Assembly: GCF_019343475.1 (NCBI RefSeq)
Contig: NZ_CP072453.1
Coordinates: 62,001-126,000, forward strand
Direction of reading: 5' to 3'
DNA length: 64,000 nt
Source of the DNA: Providencia sp. R33
Lineage (GTDB): Bacteria > Pseudomonadota > Gammaproteobacteria > Enterobacterales > Enterobacteriaceae
The notes beneath the pieces are model-generated. The model saw only the letters and a list, made by a program, of their open reading frames with translations, had not been told where the DNA came from and did not search any database. A program made the position numbers and the translations under genes. Below, in pieces: positions 14,263-23,675 of this stretch; position 1 is the stretch's first letter; each line of letters begins with the position of its first letter.

Positions 14263-15450
14263 ATGATAAATATAGTGATAGTTGGTGGCGGTACTGGTGG
14301 AACTATGTTAGCAAATATACTATCCCGAAAACTCAACAAAGAAATTTTCTCCAAAAAAATAAAAGTTACTCTTATCACTGATAACCCAATTCATTATTAT
14401 AAACCCGCCTTTATGTATGTTGCATTTAATCTATTTTTTAAAGACGAGCTGATGAGAGATCAAGGAGCATTATTGCGCCCTGAAATTCAATTAGAGATTG
14501 ATAAAATTGAATCATTTGATTTTAAAAATAAAGAACTACACTCTAGAAGCGGAAAAAAATATAACTATGATTTTTTAGTTGTCGCCACAGGCTGTGTACC
14601 GAGACCAGATAGAATTGAAGGTTTGAAAGAGATAGGAAATAATTTTTATGCTTATGATGCCGCGAGGAAATTAGCGGATCAAATTGCTAAGATTGAAAAA
14701 GGGCGTATTTTTATTACAGTTTCATTTCCTGAAACACCAAACGTACCTCACCAATGTGGAATAGCACCAATGGAAACAACATTGATGCTTGATGAGTTTT
14801 TACGTAAACGACGAGTTCGGGACAATATCGAAATAGTTTATACCTATCCAACAGTTTCTCAGTTACTTAGAAATTGTTTGTTTTTGCAACAACCTGTGTG
14901 TGAAGCGATACCTGAAATTTTTAACATTAAAAATATTAAAGCACAGCGAGGTTTTACTTTAGATAAGGTTGATCCAGATAAAAAAATTGCTTATTCGAAA
15001 GAAGGTGATGAGCAACCGTTTGATATTTTAATTAGCACACCGCCAATTACTGCCGTTGAGGCTGTAGTAAATACGAATTTAAGTGAACATAAAAATGGCG
15101 AAGGTTGGTTGCCAACAGATCATGAAACGATGCAAGTGTATGGCACAGAAGGCGTTTATGTCATTGGTGATACGGTTGACCTGCCGATAAGTAAAGCCGG
15201 GGGAAGCTGCCATAATCAGGCTGCGATAATTGCCGATAATATTTGCGGGGAGCTCACATATGGATACCCTTCAGCAATTTATGATGGGCGTGTCCAAGCA
15301 GTGGCACAGATGGGGCTTAATGCAGGAATGCCATTACAGTACGATTATAAACATGATGTAATTCCGACTCCTGCAACGAAAGTGGGCGGACTATTAAGAA
15401 ATGGTTTTAATCGAGGAATATATTGGGCTGCTATTCGCGGTTTAGTGTAA
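14263..15450 (+). CDS. FAD-dependent oxidoreductase, sulfide:quinone reductase-like
   Basis: 395 residues. The N-terminus is a Rossmann FAD site (IVIVGGGTGGTMLA), followed by ATGCVPRP near residue 110 and a second FAD contact, VIGDTVDLP, near 300. Cysteines at 111 (ATGC), 165 (VPHQC) and 316 (GGSC) are placed much like the redox cysteines of sulfide:quinone oxidoreductases. The C-terminus (NGFNRGIYWAAIRG) could be an amphipathic membrane contact. It would oxidise sulfide or a persulfide and pass electrons to quinone. First gene of a tight set with a DUF1641 protein and methionine gamma-lyase. SQR activity is inferred; other flavoprotein roles are possible. Confidence 0.75.
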   Translation: MINIVIVGGGTGGTMLANILSRKLNKEIFSKKIKVTLITDNPIHYYKPAFMYVAFNLFFKDELMRDQGALLRPEIQLEIDKIESFDFKNKELHSRSGKKYNYDFLVVATGCVPRPDRIEGLKEIGNNFYAYDAARKLADQIAKIEKGRIFITVSFPETPNVPHQCGIAPMETTLMLDEFLRKRRVRDNIEIVYTYPTVSQLLRNCLFLQQPVCEAIPEIFNIKNIKAQRGFTLDKVDPDKKIAYSKEGDEQPFDILISTPPITAVEAVVNTNLSEHKNGEGWLPTDHETMQVYGTEGVYVIGDTVDLPISKAGGSCHNQAAIIADNICGELTYGYPSAIYDGRVQAVAQMGLNAGMPLQYDYKHDVIPTPATKVGGLLRNGFNRGIYWAAIRGLV

Positions 15451-15463
15451 TAGGGGAATAATC

Positions 15464-15856
15464 ATGTCAAATAATGATCAACAAGCAAAACTTCTTGATT
15501 TACTAAATAGCGAACCTGCGAATCATTTAGCAGATAAAATAGCCCCATTATTATATTTACAGCGTTTTGACAATATCGTGGATTTATTATCTTTATTATC
15601 TGACCTCGTAGATATCATGGATACGGGGACGGTTGAAAAATTAGCGAATAGTTTTGAGGATACATTAACGCCAGTATGGGAATTAGGTACAGCTTATAAT
15701 ATGGCAAAGATGGAAGCCAAATATTCAGATAAAACACATAATTTTCGTTCTGTTTATAGTTTATTAAAAGATCCCGATACATTACGTGGAATTAGTACCG
15801 TTTTACGAACTTTACAAATTGTTGGTTCTCGATTGAATAAAGCCCAGGAGGGGTAA
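15464..15856 (+). CDS. DUF1641 protein paired with the SQR-like flavoprotein
   Basis: 130 residues, helical, no signal peptide, with the DUF1641 pattern of leucine-rich helices (LLSLLSDLVDIMDTGTVEKLA, LRTLQIVGS). DUF1641 proteins are often found next to FAD oxidoreductases of the SQR type, as here (13 nt after the flavoprotein gene), and may be a partner or membrane-recruiting subunit. No catalytic residues are evident and the function is unknown. Confidence 0.7.
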   Translation: MSNNDQQAKLLDLLNSEPANHLADKIAPLLYLQRFDNIVDLLSLLSDLVDIMDTGTVEKLANSFEDTLTPVWELGTAYNMAKMEAKYSDKTHNFRSVYSLLKDPDTLRGISTVLRTLQIVGSRLNKAQEG

Positions 15857-15871
15857 TATTTCGGAGGTGGT

Positions 15872-17074
15872 ATGATTTTAGATAAATTGCATTCTTTTGA
15901 AACTCGCATAATACATAATTATTATGATCCTGCTAAAAATTTAGGCTCATTAACTGCACCTATTTACCAGACATCAACTTATGTATTTGAGAGCGTAGAA
16001 GAAGGTGCAGCTTGCTTTAGTGGTGAATCAGATGGTTATATTTATACCCGTATCAATAACCCAACATTAAGTTTACTAGAAAAACGTATTGCAGATTTAG
16101 AGGGAGGGGAAGCTGGGATTGTGTTTTCTTCAGGTATGGGAGCGATAACATCAACACTTTGGACATTACTGAGCCCAGGGGATGAGTTATTGGTCGATAT
16201 GACCGTCTATGGTTGTACTTATGCCTTCTTTCATCATGGCTTGGCACGCTTTGGTGTAAAGGTTCGTCATATTGATATGAGTTCACCAGAGAATATCGCT
16301 CGTGAGTTAACTGATAAAACACGCATTATATTTTTTGAATCACCAGCGAACCCAAATATGCGTTTGGTCGATATTAAGGCGGTGGTTGATGTTGTTCATC
16401 AATATCAACAAACTCATCAACAGGAAATATTCACGATAGTTGATAATACCTATTGTACGCCTTATATCCAAAGGCCATTAGAATTAGGGGCTGATATCGT
16501 TATTCACTCGCTGACCAAATACATGAATGGTCATGGTGATGTAATGGCAGGTGCAGTAGTCACGACTGAAGTTTTAGCGAAACAAATTCGATTGGTAGGG
16601 TTAAAGGATATGACAGGGGCTTGTCTTTCTCCACACGATGCGAATCTTGTATTACGAGGAATGAAAACGTTGCCTGTTAGAATGGAGCGTATTGTCGAAA
16701 GTACGCAAACAGTGGCTGAGTACTTAGAATCACACCCACAAGTTGCCCAAGTGATGTACCCCGGGTTGCCCAGTTTTGCTCAATATGAACTGGCTCAAAA
16801 GCAAATGCGATTATCGGGGGGAATGATAGCGTTTGAGCTTAAGGGGGGGTTAGACGCTGGTAAGCAATTTTTGAACCGTTTAAACTTGTTTGCTCGAGCA
16901 GTTAGTTTGGGGGATTGTGAGTCTTTGGCTCAGCACCCTGCAAGTATGACGCACTCAACGTATACGGCAGAAGAGCGCCAACAATACGGTATTAGTGATG
17001 GATTAATTCGGTTATCTATTGGGTTAGAAAGCCCAAGAGATTTAATTGAAGACCTTAAACAGGCATTAGCATAA
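15872..17074 (+). CDS. megL: Methionine gamma-lyase (PLP enzyme)
   Basis: Cys/Met-metabolism PLP enzyme of 400 residues that splits methionine to methanethiol, 2-oxobutyrate and ammonia. The PLP lysine lies in HSLTKYMNGHGD. The cysteine in VYGCTYAF is the residue typical of true methionine gamma-lyases and absent from most cystathionine gamma-synthases or lyases. LGDCESLAQHPASMTHS is the usual C-terminal substrate motif. Strong Shine-Dalgarno (GGAGG), 15 nt after the DUF1641 gene. Cystathionine gamma-lyase remains a less likely alternative. Confidence 0.8.
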   Translation: MILDKLHSFETRIIHNYYDPAKNLGSLTAPIYQTSTYVFESVEEGAACFSGESDGYIYTRINNPTLSLLEKRIADLEGGEAGIVFSSGMGAITSTLWTLLSPGDELLVDMTVYGCTYAFFHHGLARFGVKVRHIDMSSPENIARELTDKTRIIFFESPANPNMRLVDIKAVVDVVHQYQQTHQQEIFTIVDNTYCTPYIQRPLELGADIVIHSLTKYMNGHGDVMAGAVVTTEVLAKQIRLVGLKDMTGACLSPHDANLVLRGMKTLPVRMERIVESTQTVAEYLESHPQVAQVMYPGLPSFAQYELAQKQMRLSGGMIAFELKGGLDAGKQFLNRLNLFARAVSLGDCESLAQHPASMTHSTYTAEERQQYGISDGLIRLSIGLESPRDLIEDLKQALA

Positions 17075-17079
17075 TGAAC

Positions 17080-17112
17080 AAAGCCCAATATCATTAATGG
17101 TATTGGGCTTTT
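17080..17112 (+). terminator. Terminator between megL and the convergent permease gene
   Basis: AAAGCCCAATA, a 10-nt loop, TATTGGGCTTTT. The stem works on both strands and lies between convergent genes. Confidence 0.85.
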
Positions 17113-17130
17113 GACTATCTAACCTAAAAA

Positions 17131-18498
17131 CTATTTGGTTTGAAATTTACGCATAATAAAAAATGTTACGCTGAGTATCGCAACCCACGCAAAGCCAACT
17201 AACAATGCCACTTGGGTATCTTTAAAAAAGCCCAGCAATGCAATAACGAACACCATAAAGGCGATAGTGATTGCAGGGCCTACAGGCCAAAATGGCACTG
17301 GGAATTTCAGTTTTTTAACCTCTTCTTTGCTCATTTGACGGCGCATCGCGACTTGGGAGAGTAAAATCATCAACCAAACCCAGACCGTTGCAAATGTTGC
17401 AATTGAGGCAATGATAACGAAAATTTTCTCAGGTAATAGGTAGTTGAGATAAACGCCAAGCAACATCACGACGGACATCACTAAAACAGTAACCCATGGC
17501 ACACCATTTTTTGTCAGCTTGGTAAAGACTTGCGGTGCTTGTTTGTCTTGCGCCATGCCGTACATCATGCGGCCTGCGCCAAAAATGTCACTGTTAATTG
17601 CAGAGATTGCCGCGGTGATGACCACCACGTTTAAAATATTAGCGGCGGATGAAATATTTAAACTGGAGAAAATTTGCACAAATGGGCTGCCATTTTGACC
17701 AATTTGGTTCCATGGATAGATACACATCAGGATAAATAACGTTAATCCATAGAATAATAAGATGCGAAGAGGTACCGCATTAATCGCTTTCGGTATGGTT
17801 TTTTCTGGGTTTTGCGCTTCACTGGCCGTGATCCCAATGACCTCAATACCACCGAATGCGAACATAACAATGGCAAGGGAGGCAATCACCCCTGAAATAC
17901 CATTTGGCATAAAGCCGCCATGCTCCCACAAGTTTTGGATACCAACCGCATGATCTGTTTCTTGGCCAAAACCGTAAAACATTAAGAATGTTCCGCCAAT
18001 AATCATCGCAATAATGGCTGACACTTTAATGATGGATAGCCAAAACTCCATTTCACCGAAGATTTTAACGTGGCATAGATTCAGTGCACCGATGAATAAC
18101 ACAATGCTTAATACCCATATCCATTGGTCAACATCCGGGAACCAAAAGCCCATATACATCCCAAAAGCGGTGATATCTGCTAAGCAAACAACCAGCATTT
18201 CAAAGACATAGTTCCAGCCAGTCAAAAAGCCTGCGAGGGGACCCATATAATGGCTGGCGTAGTGTGAGAAAGAACCGGGGACAGGATGATGCACGGCCAT
18301 TTCACCTAAAGCGCGCATGACCATAAATACGGCTGCACCGCCAACCATATAGGCTAGCAGAACTGCAGGACCCGCAGCTTGAATTGCGGATGCGGAACCA
18401 TAGAATAAACCAGTCCCAATCGCCGACCCTAAAGCCATAAAGCGAATGTGCCTGACACTCAGTCCCTTTCTGAGTTGGTTTGTTTGACTACTTTGCAT
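17131..18498 (-). CDS. proY: Amino-acid permease of the APC/AAT family, ProY-like
   Basis: 455 residues with 12 predicted membrane helices. The amino-acid transporter signature near the N-terminus (RHIRFMALGSAIGTGLF) and FAFGGIEVIGITASEAQNP are as in the E. coli ProY/LysP/GabP group. Overall it is most like ProY (ADITAFGMYMGFWFP, AISAINSDIFGAGRM). A proton-driven amino-acid importer in the inner membrane. Proline as substrate is by analogy only; histidine or another amino acid cannot be excluded. Convergent with megL and divergent from queE. Confidence 0.82.
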   Translation of the reverse strand: MQSSQTNQLRKGLSVRHIRFMALGSAIGTGLFYGSASAIQAAGPAVLLAYMVGGAAVFMVMRALGEMAVHHPVPGSFSHYASHYMGPLAGFLTGWNYVFEMLVVCLADITAFGMYMGFWFPDVDQWIWVLSIVLFIGALNLCHVKIFGEMEFWLSIIKVSAIIAMIIGGTFLMFYGFGQETDHAVGIQNLWEHGGFMPNGISGVIASLAIVMFAFGGIEVIGITASEAQNPEKTIPKAINAVPLRILLFYGLTLFILMCIYPWNQIGQNGSPFVQIFSSLNISSAANILNVVVITAAISAINSDIFGAGRMMYGMAQDKQAPQVFTKLTKNGVPWVTVLVMSVVMLLGVYLNYLLPEKIFVIIASIATFATVWVWLMILLSQVAMRRQMSKEEVKKLKFPVPFWPVGPAITIAFMVFVIALLGFFKDTQVALLVGFAWVAILSVTFFIMRKFQTK

Positions 18499-18671
18499 GT
18501 CTTTTCCTGTCTTTTCTTAGGAGATATCGTTCCGAATATAGTTTCGGTATTGTTTATTAAGTTGGACGTACATTATTGAACCCAAGGTGGCTACATTATC
18601 ACAAACTCCCTTGTTCGTGAGATAGATATCTGCAATATAATGTCCACTTAGTTAACTAATTTAGGAGTGAT

Positions 18672-19343
18672 ATGAAATACCCAATTAATGAAATCTTCCA
18701 AACATTGCAGGGTGAGGGGGTTTTTACAGGTGTTCCAGCCGTTTTTATTCGTTTACAAGGCTGCCCAGTAGGGTGTAGCTGGTGCGATACCAAGCAAACG
18801 TGGGAAAAAAAACAAGATAAACAAACCACTCTGGGTGATATTGCATTAAAGACACTTGATTCAGATACATGGGCAATGGCCGATAGCTATGCATTGATCC
18901 AGTTAATGAAAGCAAAAGGGTTTACCGCAAAGCATATTGTGATTACAGGGGGAGAGCCTTGTATTTATGATTTAACACCACTGACGGAGTCATTAGAACA
19001 AAGTGGTTATCAATGCCAAATTGAAACCAGCGGGACTTACCCTATTCAATGCTCAGAAAAAACATGGGTGACGGTTTCACCAAAAGTGGGCATGAAAGGC
19101 GGGCTTGAGGTTTTAGTTCAGGCAGTTAACAGAGCAAATGAGGTGAAGCACCCGGTTGCACGGGAAAAAGATATTGAGGCACTCGATGCTATTTTAGCAT
19201 TGCGTACATCAGATAACCCGCCAATTGTTGCACTGCAACCGATCAGCCAAAAAACGGCCGCCACTAAACTGTGTATTGAGACTTGTATTCAGCGTAATTG
19301 GCGTTTGTCCATTCAGACTCACAAATATTTGAATATTCAATAA
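18672..19343 (+). CDS. queE: 7-carboxy-7-deazaguanine synthase QueE (radical SAM)
   Basis: 223 residues, the family length in enterobacteria. The radical-SAM cluster motif is the QueE variant CPVGCSWC (C-x3-C-x2-C). GGEPCIYDL is the SAM-binding GGEP. It converts 6-carboxytetrahydropterin to 7-carboxy-7-deazaguanine in the queuosine pathway, directly after the QueD step encoded by the convergent neighbour. Confidence 0.96.
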   Translation: MKYPINEIFQTLQGEGVFTGVPAVFIRLQGCPVGCSWCDTKQTWEKKQDKQTTLGDIALKTLDSDTWAMADSYALIQLMKAKGFTAKHIVITGGEPCIYDLTPLTESLEQSGYQCQIETSGTYPIQCSEKTWVTVSPKVGMKGGLEVLVQAVNRANEVKHPVAREKDIEALDAILALRTSDNPPIVALQPISQKTAATKLCIETCIQRNWRLSIQTHKYLNIQ

Positions 19344-19347
19344 TTGA

Positions 19348-19381
19348 TACCCCAGTCATAAAAAGTGATATGGCTGGGGTA
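19348..19381. terminator. Hairpin between convergent queE and queD
   Basis: TACCCCAGTCAT and ATGGCTGGGGTA form a 12-bp stem with one G-T pair. No clear T-run follows on either strand, so terminator function is only likely. Confidence 0.5.
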
Positions 19382-19406
19382 AAACAGCACTAAATAATCA
19401 TATTAT

Positions 19407-19772
19407 TTAGGCTTCCTCGCGATAAACACAGCCTGCAGTGCAGGTTTCCTTTACCGTAACCGCGCTGAGTAATGGTAAACGTGGTTTAGTTTGTTGCCAA
19501 ATCCACTGTGCTAAAACTTCACTGGTTGGGTTCTCTAAACCTTCAATGTCATTCAGATAATGATGATCTAGCTGTTCCAAAATCGGTTTAAATATCCCTT
19601 TGACATCAGAAAAATCAATGATCCAGCCACTGTGTGCATCGACTTCACCAGTAATTTCCAAACGCACCATGAAAGAATGCCCATGAAGGCGCCCACACTT
19701 ATGCCCCTCTGGAACATGGGGTAATTTGTGTGCAGCTTCAAAGGTGAAATCTTTATAGATAGTTGTGCTCAT
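19407..19772 (-). CDS. queD: 6-carboxy-5,6,7,8-tetrahydropterin synthase QueD
   Basis: 121 residues from the ATG at 19772, which has AAGGAG 7 nt upstream and gives the MSTTIYKDF start of E. coli QueD. The frame is open upstream but that extension has no support. Zinc ligands: His in FEAAHKLP and the two in LHGHSF. The catalytic cysteine lies in GHKCGRLHGH and the catalytic His/Asp in LDHHYLND. A second conserved motif, KETCTAGC, ends the protein. It makes the QueE substrate. Confidence 0.95.
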   Translation of the reverse strand: MSTTIYKDFTFEAAHKLPHVPEGHKCGRLHGHSFMVRLEITGEVDAHSGWIIDFSDVKGIFKPILEQLDHHYLNDIEGLENPTSEVLAQWIWQQTKPRLPLLSAVTVKETCTAGCVYREEA

Positions 19773-19936
19773 AAGTGGCTCCTTAATGTTAATAAACAGC
19801 GCATTGTACTGTATTTTTCGCACAGATTGTCGTTATTTGCCAAATTATAGTTAACCTGTTTTATCAATATGATCCATCGGGTAATTCATTTAGGCTTTTT
19901 AGTTATGATTTATGGCTATCGTTTCTTATCCCGTTA

Positions 19937-19966
19937 TTGACGGTTGTTATAACCTAATCGTATACC
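19937..19966 (+). promoter_or_regulatory. Possible cysJ promoter
   Basis: TTGACG (19937-19942), then TATACC (19961-19966) after an 18-nt spacer. It lies in the 313-bp queD-cysJ gap, about 170 bp upstream of cysJ. In relatives cysJIH is activated by CysB with O-acetylserine, and the long AT-rich leader fits such control. No CysB site could be set with confidence, and the rest of the gap shows no gene. Confidence 0.35.
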
Positions 19967-20136
19967 CTGCATATTGGAGGTAACACGGCATTTTTTGCTT
20001 TGTTACCTGAATTATTTAGGGGAGCGATTGAGCGATAGGTTGTCGATCTTTTCCGAGTGAGTGGCTGTACCAATTAGCCTACTACACTCGTTTGTGAGAA
20101 AAATTCAAAGATGAGCGACATTGGGGTTACAGGATA

Positions 20137-21942
20137 ATGACAAAAAAACAGCCGCCATTAGCATTGCTGCCAATATCAACTGAGCAATTAACGCGTCTAC
20201 AAACTGCGGTCGACGATTTTTCATCCCATCAGCTCGCGTGGCTGTCGGGATATTTATGGGGAATGGTAAACCAAACAGCACCCACAGATATGTCTGTGGG
20301 TACCCCTGTTGCGGCTCAAGAAACCGTGACGATTATTTCTGCATCGCAAACGGGGAATGCCCGCCGTTTATCGGAACAGCTTAGAGAGCGTTTAGTTGGC
20401 GAAAAAGTTAATGTCAATTTAGTGAACGCAGGCGACTATAAATTTAAGCAAATTAACCAAGAAAAACTGTTGGTTATCGTGGCATCAACCCAAGGGGAAG
20501 GGGAACCCGCAGAAGAGGCGGTTGCGCTTTATAAATACCTATTCTCGAAAAAAGCCCCTGATTTATCACAAACGCAATACGCGGTATTTGCACTGGGGGA
20601 TTCTTCTTATGAAAAATTTTGCCAAGCAGGTAAGGATTTTGATTCACAACTTGCTGTGTTGGGCGCGAAATCATTATTTGAGCGAATTGATGCGGATGTG
20701 GAATACCAATCCATTGCCGATGAATGGGTTGAGAACCTAACGAGCGTTTTGAAAGCGCGCGTACCAGCACAAAGTGACAGTCAGCTGTTGTCTGCACAAA
20801 CGGGTAGCGTGAACGAAATTCACACATCACCGTACAGTAAAACTGCACCATTAACGGCATCGCTGCTCAGTAACCAGAAAATCACTAGCCGAGATTCACA
20901 AAAAGACGTGCGGCACATTGAAATTGATTTAGGGGATTCTGGGCTGCGTTATCTACCGGGAGATGCGCTAGGCGTGTGGTTCGATAATGACCCTGCTTTA
21001 GTGGATGAGCTGGTGGCATTACTGTGGCTGAAGGGCGATGAAGACGTCTTTATTGGGACTCAACGCCACTCTTTGCGTGATGCACTGATTTACCAATTAG
21101 AGTTAACACAAAATACCCCTGTGATTGTGGAAAAATACGCTCAGCTTTCTAAAGACGATGCGTTGTTATCGCTGATCAGTGATAAGCCAGCTATTTTGCA
21201 TTACGCACAAAACACGCCAATTGTGGACATGGTACGCCAAGCGGCATCTCAGCCAAGTGCACAAGAGTTTATTGATTTACTGCGCCCATTAACGCCCCGT
21301 TTGTATTCCATTTCATCTTCTCAGTCAGAGGCTGAAGATGAGGTTCACGCAACGGTGGGGGTAGTGCGCTATGACATTGATGGTCGCCCGCGTACCGGTG
21401 GAGCATCAGGCTTTTTAGCTGACAGACTCAATGAAGGTGATGAGCTACGTATTTTCATTGAACACAATGATAATTTTCGTTTACCTGCGAACCCAGAAAC
21501 GCCTGTCATTATGATTGGACCAGGAACAGGTATCGCCCCATTCCGTGCATTTTTACAGCAGCGGGATAACGATGGTGCAACGGGTAAAAACTGGTTATTT
21601 TTCGGTAACCCCCATTTTGTTGATGATTTTCTATATCAAGTGGAATGGCAGCGTTATGTGAAAGATGGCTTATTAACACAAATTTCTTTGGCTTGGTCGC
21701 GCGATCAACAACAAAAAGTCTATGTACAGGACAAGTTGCGCGAGCAAGGGGAAGCGGTGTGGCAATGGCTGCAAGAGGGCGCACATATATACGTCTGTGG
21801 CGATGCAAACCGAATGGCGAAAGATGTTGAACAGGCTTTATTGGATATCATCGGTCAGTACGGCAACATGGACGCTGAAGCCGCCGATGAATTTTTAAGT
21901 GAGCTGCGCGTAATGCGCCGTTATCAGAGGGATGTTTATTAA
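20137..21942 (+). CDS. cysJ: Sulfite reductase flavoprotein alpha subunit CysJ
   Basis: 601 residues, family length 599. Order: N-terminal FMN flavodoxin domain (SASQTGNARRL; STQGEGEPAEEA; ALGDSSYEKFC), connecting domain, FAD domain (RLYSISSSQSE; GGASGFLADRL), NADPH domain (MIGPGTGIAPFRAF) and the C-terminal ...MRRYQRDVY. It carries electrons from NADPH via FAD and FMN to CysI. The stop overlaps the cysI ATG (TAATG). First gene of a cysJIH-G-DNC cluster. Confidence 0.97.
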   Translation: MTKKQPPLALLPISTEQLTRLQTAVDDFSSHQLAWLSGYLWGMVNQTAPTDMSVGTPVAAQETVTIISASQTGNARRLSEQLRERLVGEKVNVNLVNAGDYKFKQINQEKLLVIVASTQGEGEPAEEAVALYKYLFSKKAPDLSQTQYAVFALGDSSYEKFCQAGKDFDSQLAVLGAKSLFERIDADVEYQSIADEWVENLTSVLKARVPAQSDSQLLSAQTGSVNEIHTSPYSKTAPLTASLLSNQKITSRDSQKDVRHIEIDLGDSGLRYLPGDALGVWFDNDPALVDELVALLWLKGDEDVFIGTQRHSLRDALIYQLELTQNTPVIVEKYAQLSKDDALLSLISDKPAILHYAQNTPIVDMVRQAASQPSAQEFIDLLRPLTPRLYSISSSQSEAEDEVHATVGVVRYDIDGRPRTGGASGFLADRLNEGDELRIFIEHNDNFRLPANPETPVIMIGPGTGIAPFRAFLQQRDNDGATGKNWLFFGNPHFVDDFLYQVEWQRYVKDGLLTQISLAWSRDQQQKVYVQDKLREQGEAVWQWLQEGAHIYVCGDANRMAKDVEQALLDIIGQYGNMDAEAADEFLSELRVMRRYQRDVY

Positions 21943-23675
21943 TGAGCAATGAACAGCAACAAAAACCCTTAATCGTCGAAGGCAAATTGGCCGATAGCGA
22001 ACGTATGAAGCAAGACAGTAACTATTTGCGCGGTACCATTAAGGAAGACTTAAAAAATGGTTTAACGGGCGGCTTTGATGGGGACAATTTTTTATTAATC
22101 CGCTTTCATGGTATGTATCAACAGGACGACAGGGATATTCGCGCTGAGCGGGCAGAGCAGAAATTAGAGCCTCGCCACGCAATGATGTTACGCTGCCGCT
22201 TGCCAGGGGGAATTATCACGCCGAAACAATGGCTTGATATTGATAAGTTCGCCTCAGAGCACACGTTATATGGCAGCGTACGCATTACTAATCGGCAAAC
22301 ATTTCAGTTTCACGGCATCCTTAAAGGGGATGTGAAACCTGCCCACCAAATGTTAAGCCATGTCGGATTGGATGCACTCGCCACGGCAAACGATGTTAAC
22401 CGTAATGTGTTATGTACATCTAACCCTGTGCAATCAGAGCTACATCAGCAAGCTTATGAATGGGCAAAGAAAATTTCTGAGCATTTATTACCACGAACCA
22501 GCGCTTACGCTGAAATTTGGCTAGATAAAGAAAAAGTGGTGACAACGGATGAAGAGCCAATTCTAGGGCAGACTTACTTACCTCGAAAATTTAAAACCTC
22601 GGTGGTGATCCCGCCGTTGAATGATGTAGATTTACACGCCAATGACATGAACTTTGTGGCAATTGCCGAAAATGGCGAGCTGATTGGCTTCAATGTGTTA
22701 GTGGGCGGCGGATTAGCGATGACTCATGGTGATACTGCAACATTTCCACGCTTAGCCAGTGAATTTGGTTTTATTCCATTAGATAAAACGCTGGCGGTCG
22801 CGGAAGCGATTGTCACCACTCAGCGTGATTGGGGTAACCGTACTGAACGCAAAAATGCCAAAACCAAGTACACCTTAGAACGTGTTGGCGTCGATACATT
22901 TAAAGTGGAAGTTGAAAAGCGCGCAGGTGTGAGTTTTGAACCGATCCGCCCTTATGAATTTACTGAGCGCGGTGACAAAATTGGTTGGCTTAAAGGGATC
23001 GACAATCGTTGGCACTTAACGTTATTTATTGAAAATGGTCGATTGATTGATTTAGAAGATAAGCCGCTGAAAACAGGCGTTGCAGAAATTGCGCGTATTC
23101 ACCAAGGGGATTTTCGCTTAACGGCTAACCAAAATCTTATTGTGGCGGGTGTGCCTGAAAGTGAAAAAGCGACCATAGAAGCCATCGCGAGAGCCCATGG
23201 TTTAATGAGCGATGCGATTACACCGCAACGTGAAAACTCCATGGCTTGTGTTTCTTTTCCGACATGCCCTTTGGCGATGGCAGAAGCTGAACGCTTTTTA
23301 CCTGAATTTACGACCCATGTTGAAAATATCATGGCGGCGCACCATGTGGCGGATGAGCACATTGTTCTACGCATTACTGGCTGCCCAAATGGGTGTGGAA
23401 GGGCGATGCTGGCGGAAGTCGGGTTAGTTGGGAAAGCGTTAGATAGGTATAACTTACACCTTGGTGGTAACCGCATTGGAACCCGTATTCCTCGCATGTA
23501 TCGCGAAAATATTAGCAGTGCAGAAATTTTATCCATCCTAGATGAGCTTATTGGTGATTGGGCGAAAAACCGCTTAGCACAAGAGGGATTTGGTGATTTT
23601 CTGATCCGCACTGCGGTGGTGAAACCGGTGCTAAATTCCGCCGTGGATTTCTATGAGGTTAAGGAGGCGGTATGA
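21942..23675 (+). CDS. cysI: Sulfite reductase hemoprotein beta subunit CysI
   Basis: 577 residues. Reduces sulfite to sulfide by six electrons at a siroheme bridged to a [4Fe-4S] cluster. The cluster cysteines are in CVSFPTCPLA (C-x5-C) and TGCPNGCGR (C-x3-C), and the siroheme-contact region RITNRQTFQFHG is intact. It partners CysJ. The siroheme is made by CysG, encoded two genes downstream. The end overlaps cysH by four bases (ATGA). Confidence 0.97.
   Translation: MSNEQQQKPLIVEGKLADSERMKQDSNYLRGTIKEDLKNGLTGGFDGDNFLLIRFHGMYQQDDRDIRAERAEQKLEPRHAMMLRCRLPGGIITPKQWLDIDKFASEHTLYGSVRITNRQTFQFHGILKGDVKPAHQMLSHVGLDALATANDVNRNVLCTSNPVQSELHQQAYEWAKKISEHLLPRTSAYAEIWLDKEKVVTTDEEPILGQTYLPRKFKTSVVIPPLNDVDLHANDMNFVAIAENGELIGFNVLVGGGLAMTHGDTATFPRLASEFGFIPLDKTLAVAEAIVTTQRDWGNRTERKNAKTKYTLERVGVDTFKVEVEKRAGVSFEPIRPYEFTERGDKIGWLKGIDNRWHLTLFIENGRLIDLEDKPLKTGVAEIARIHQGDFRLTANQNLIVAGVPESEKATIEAIARAHGLMSDAITPQRENSMACVSFPTCPLAMAEAERFLPEFTTHVENIMAAHHVADEHIVLRITGCPNGCGRAMLAEVGLVGKALDRYNLHLGGNRIGTRIPRMYRENISSAEILSILDELIGDWAKNRLAQEGFGDFLIRTAVVKPVLNSAVDFYEVKEAV

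Noticed and set aside
23099..23611. 170-codon antisense frame in cysI
   Set aside because: Runs against the conserved CysI C-terminal cluster-binding region; no start signals.
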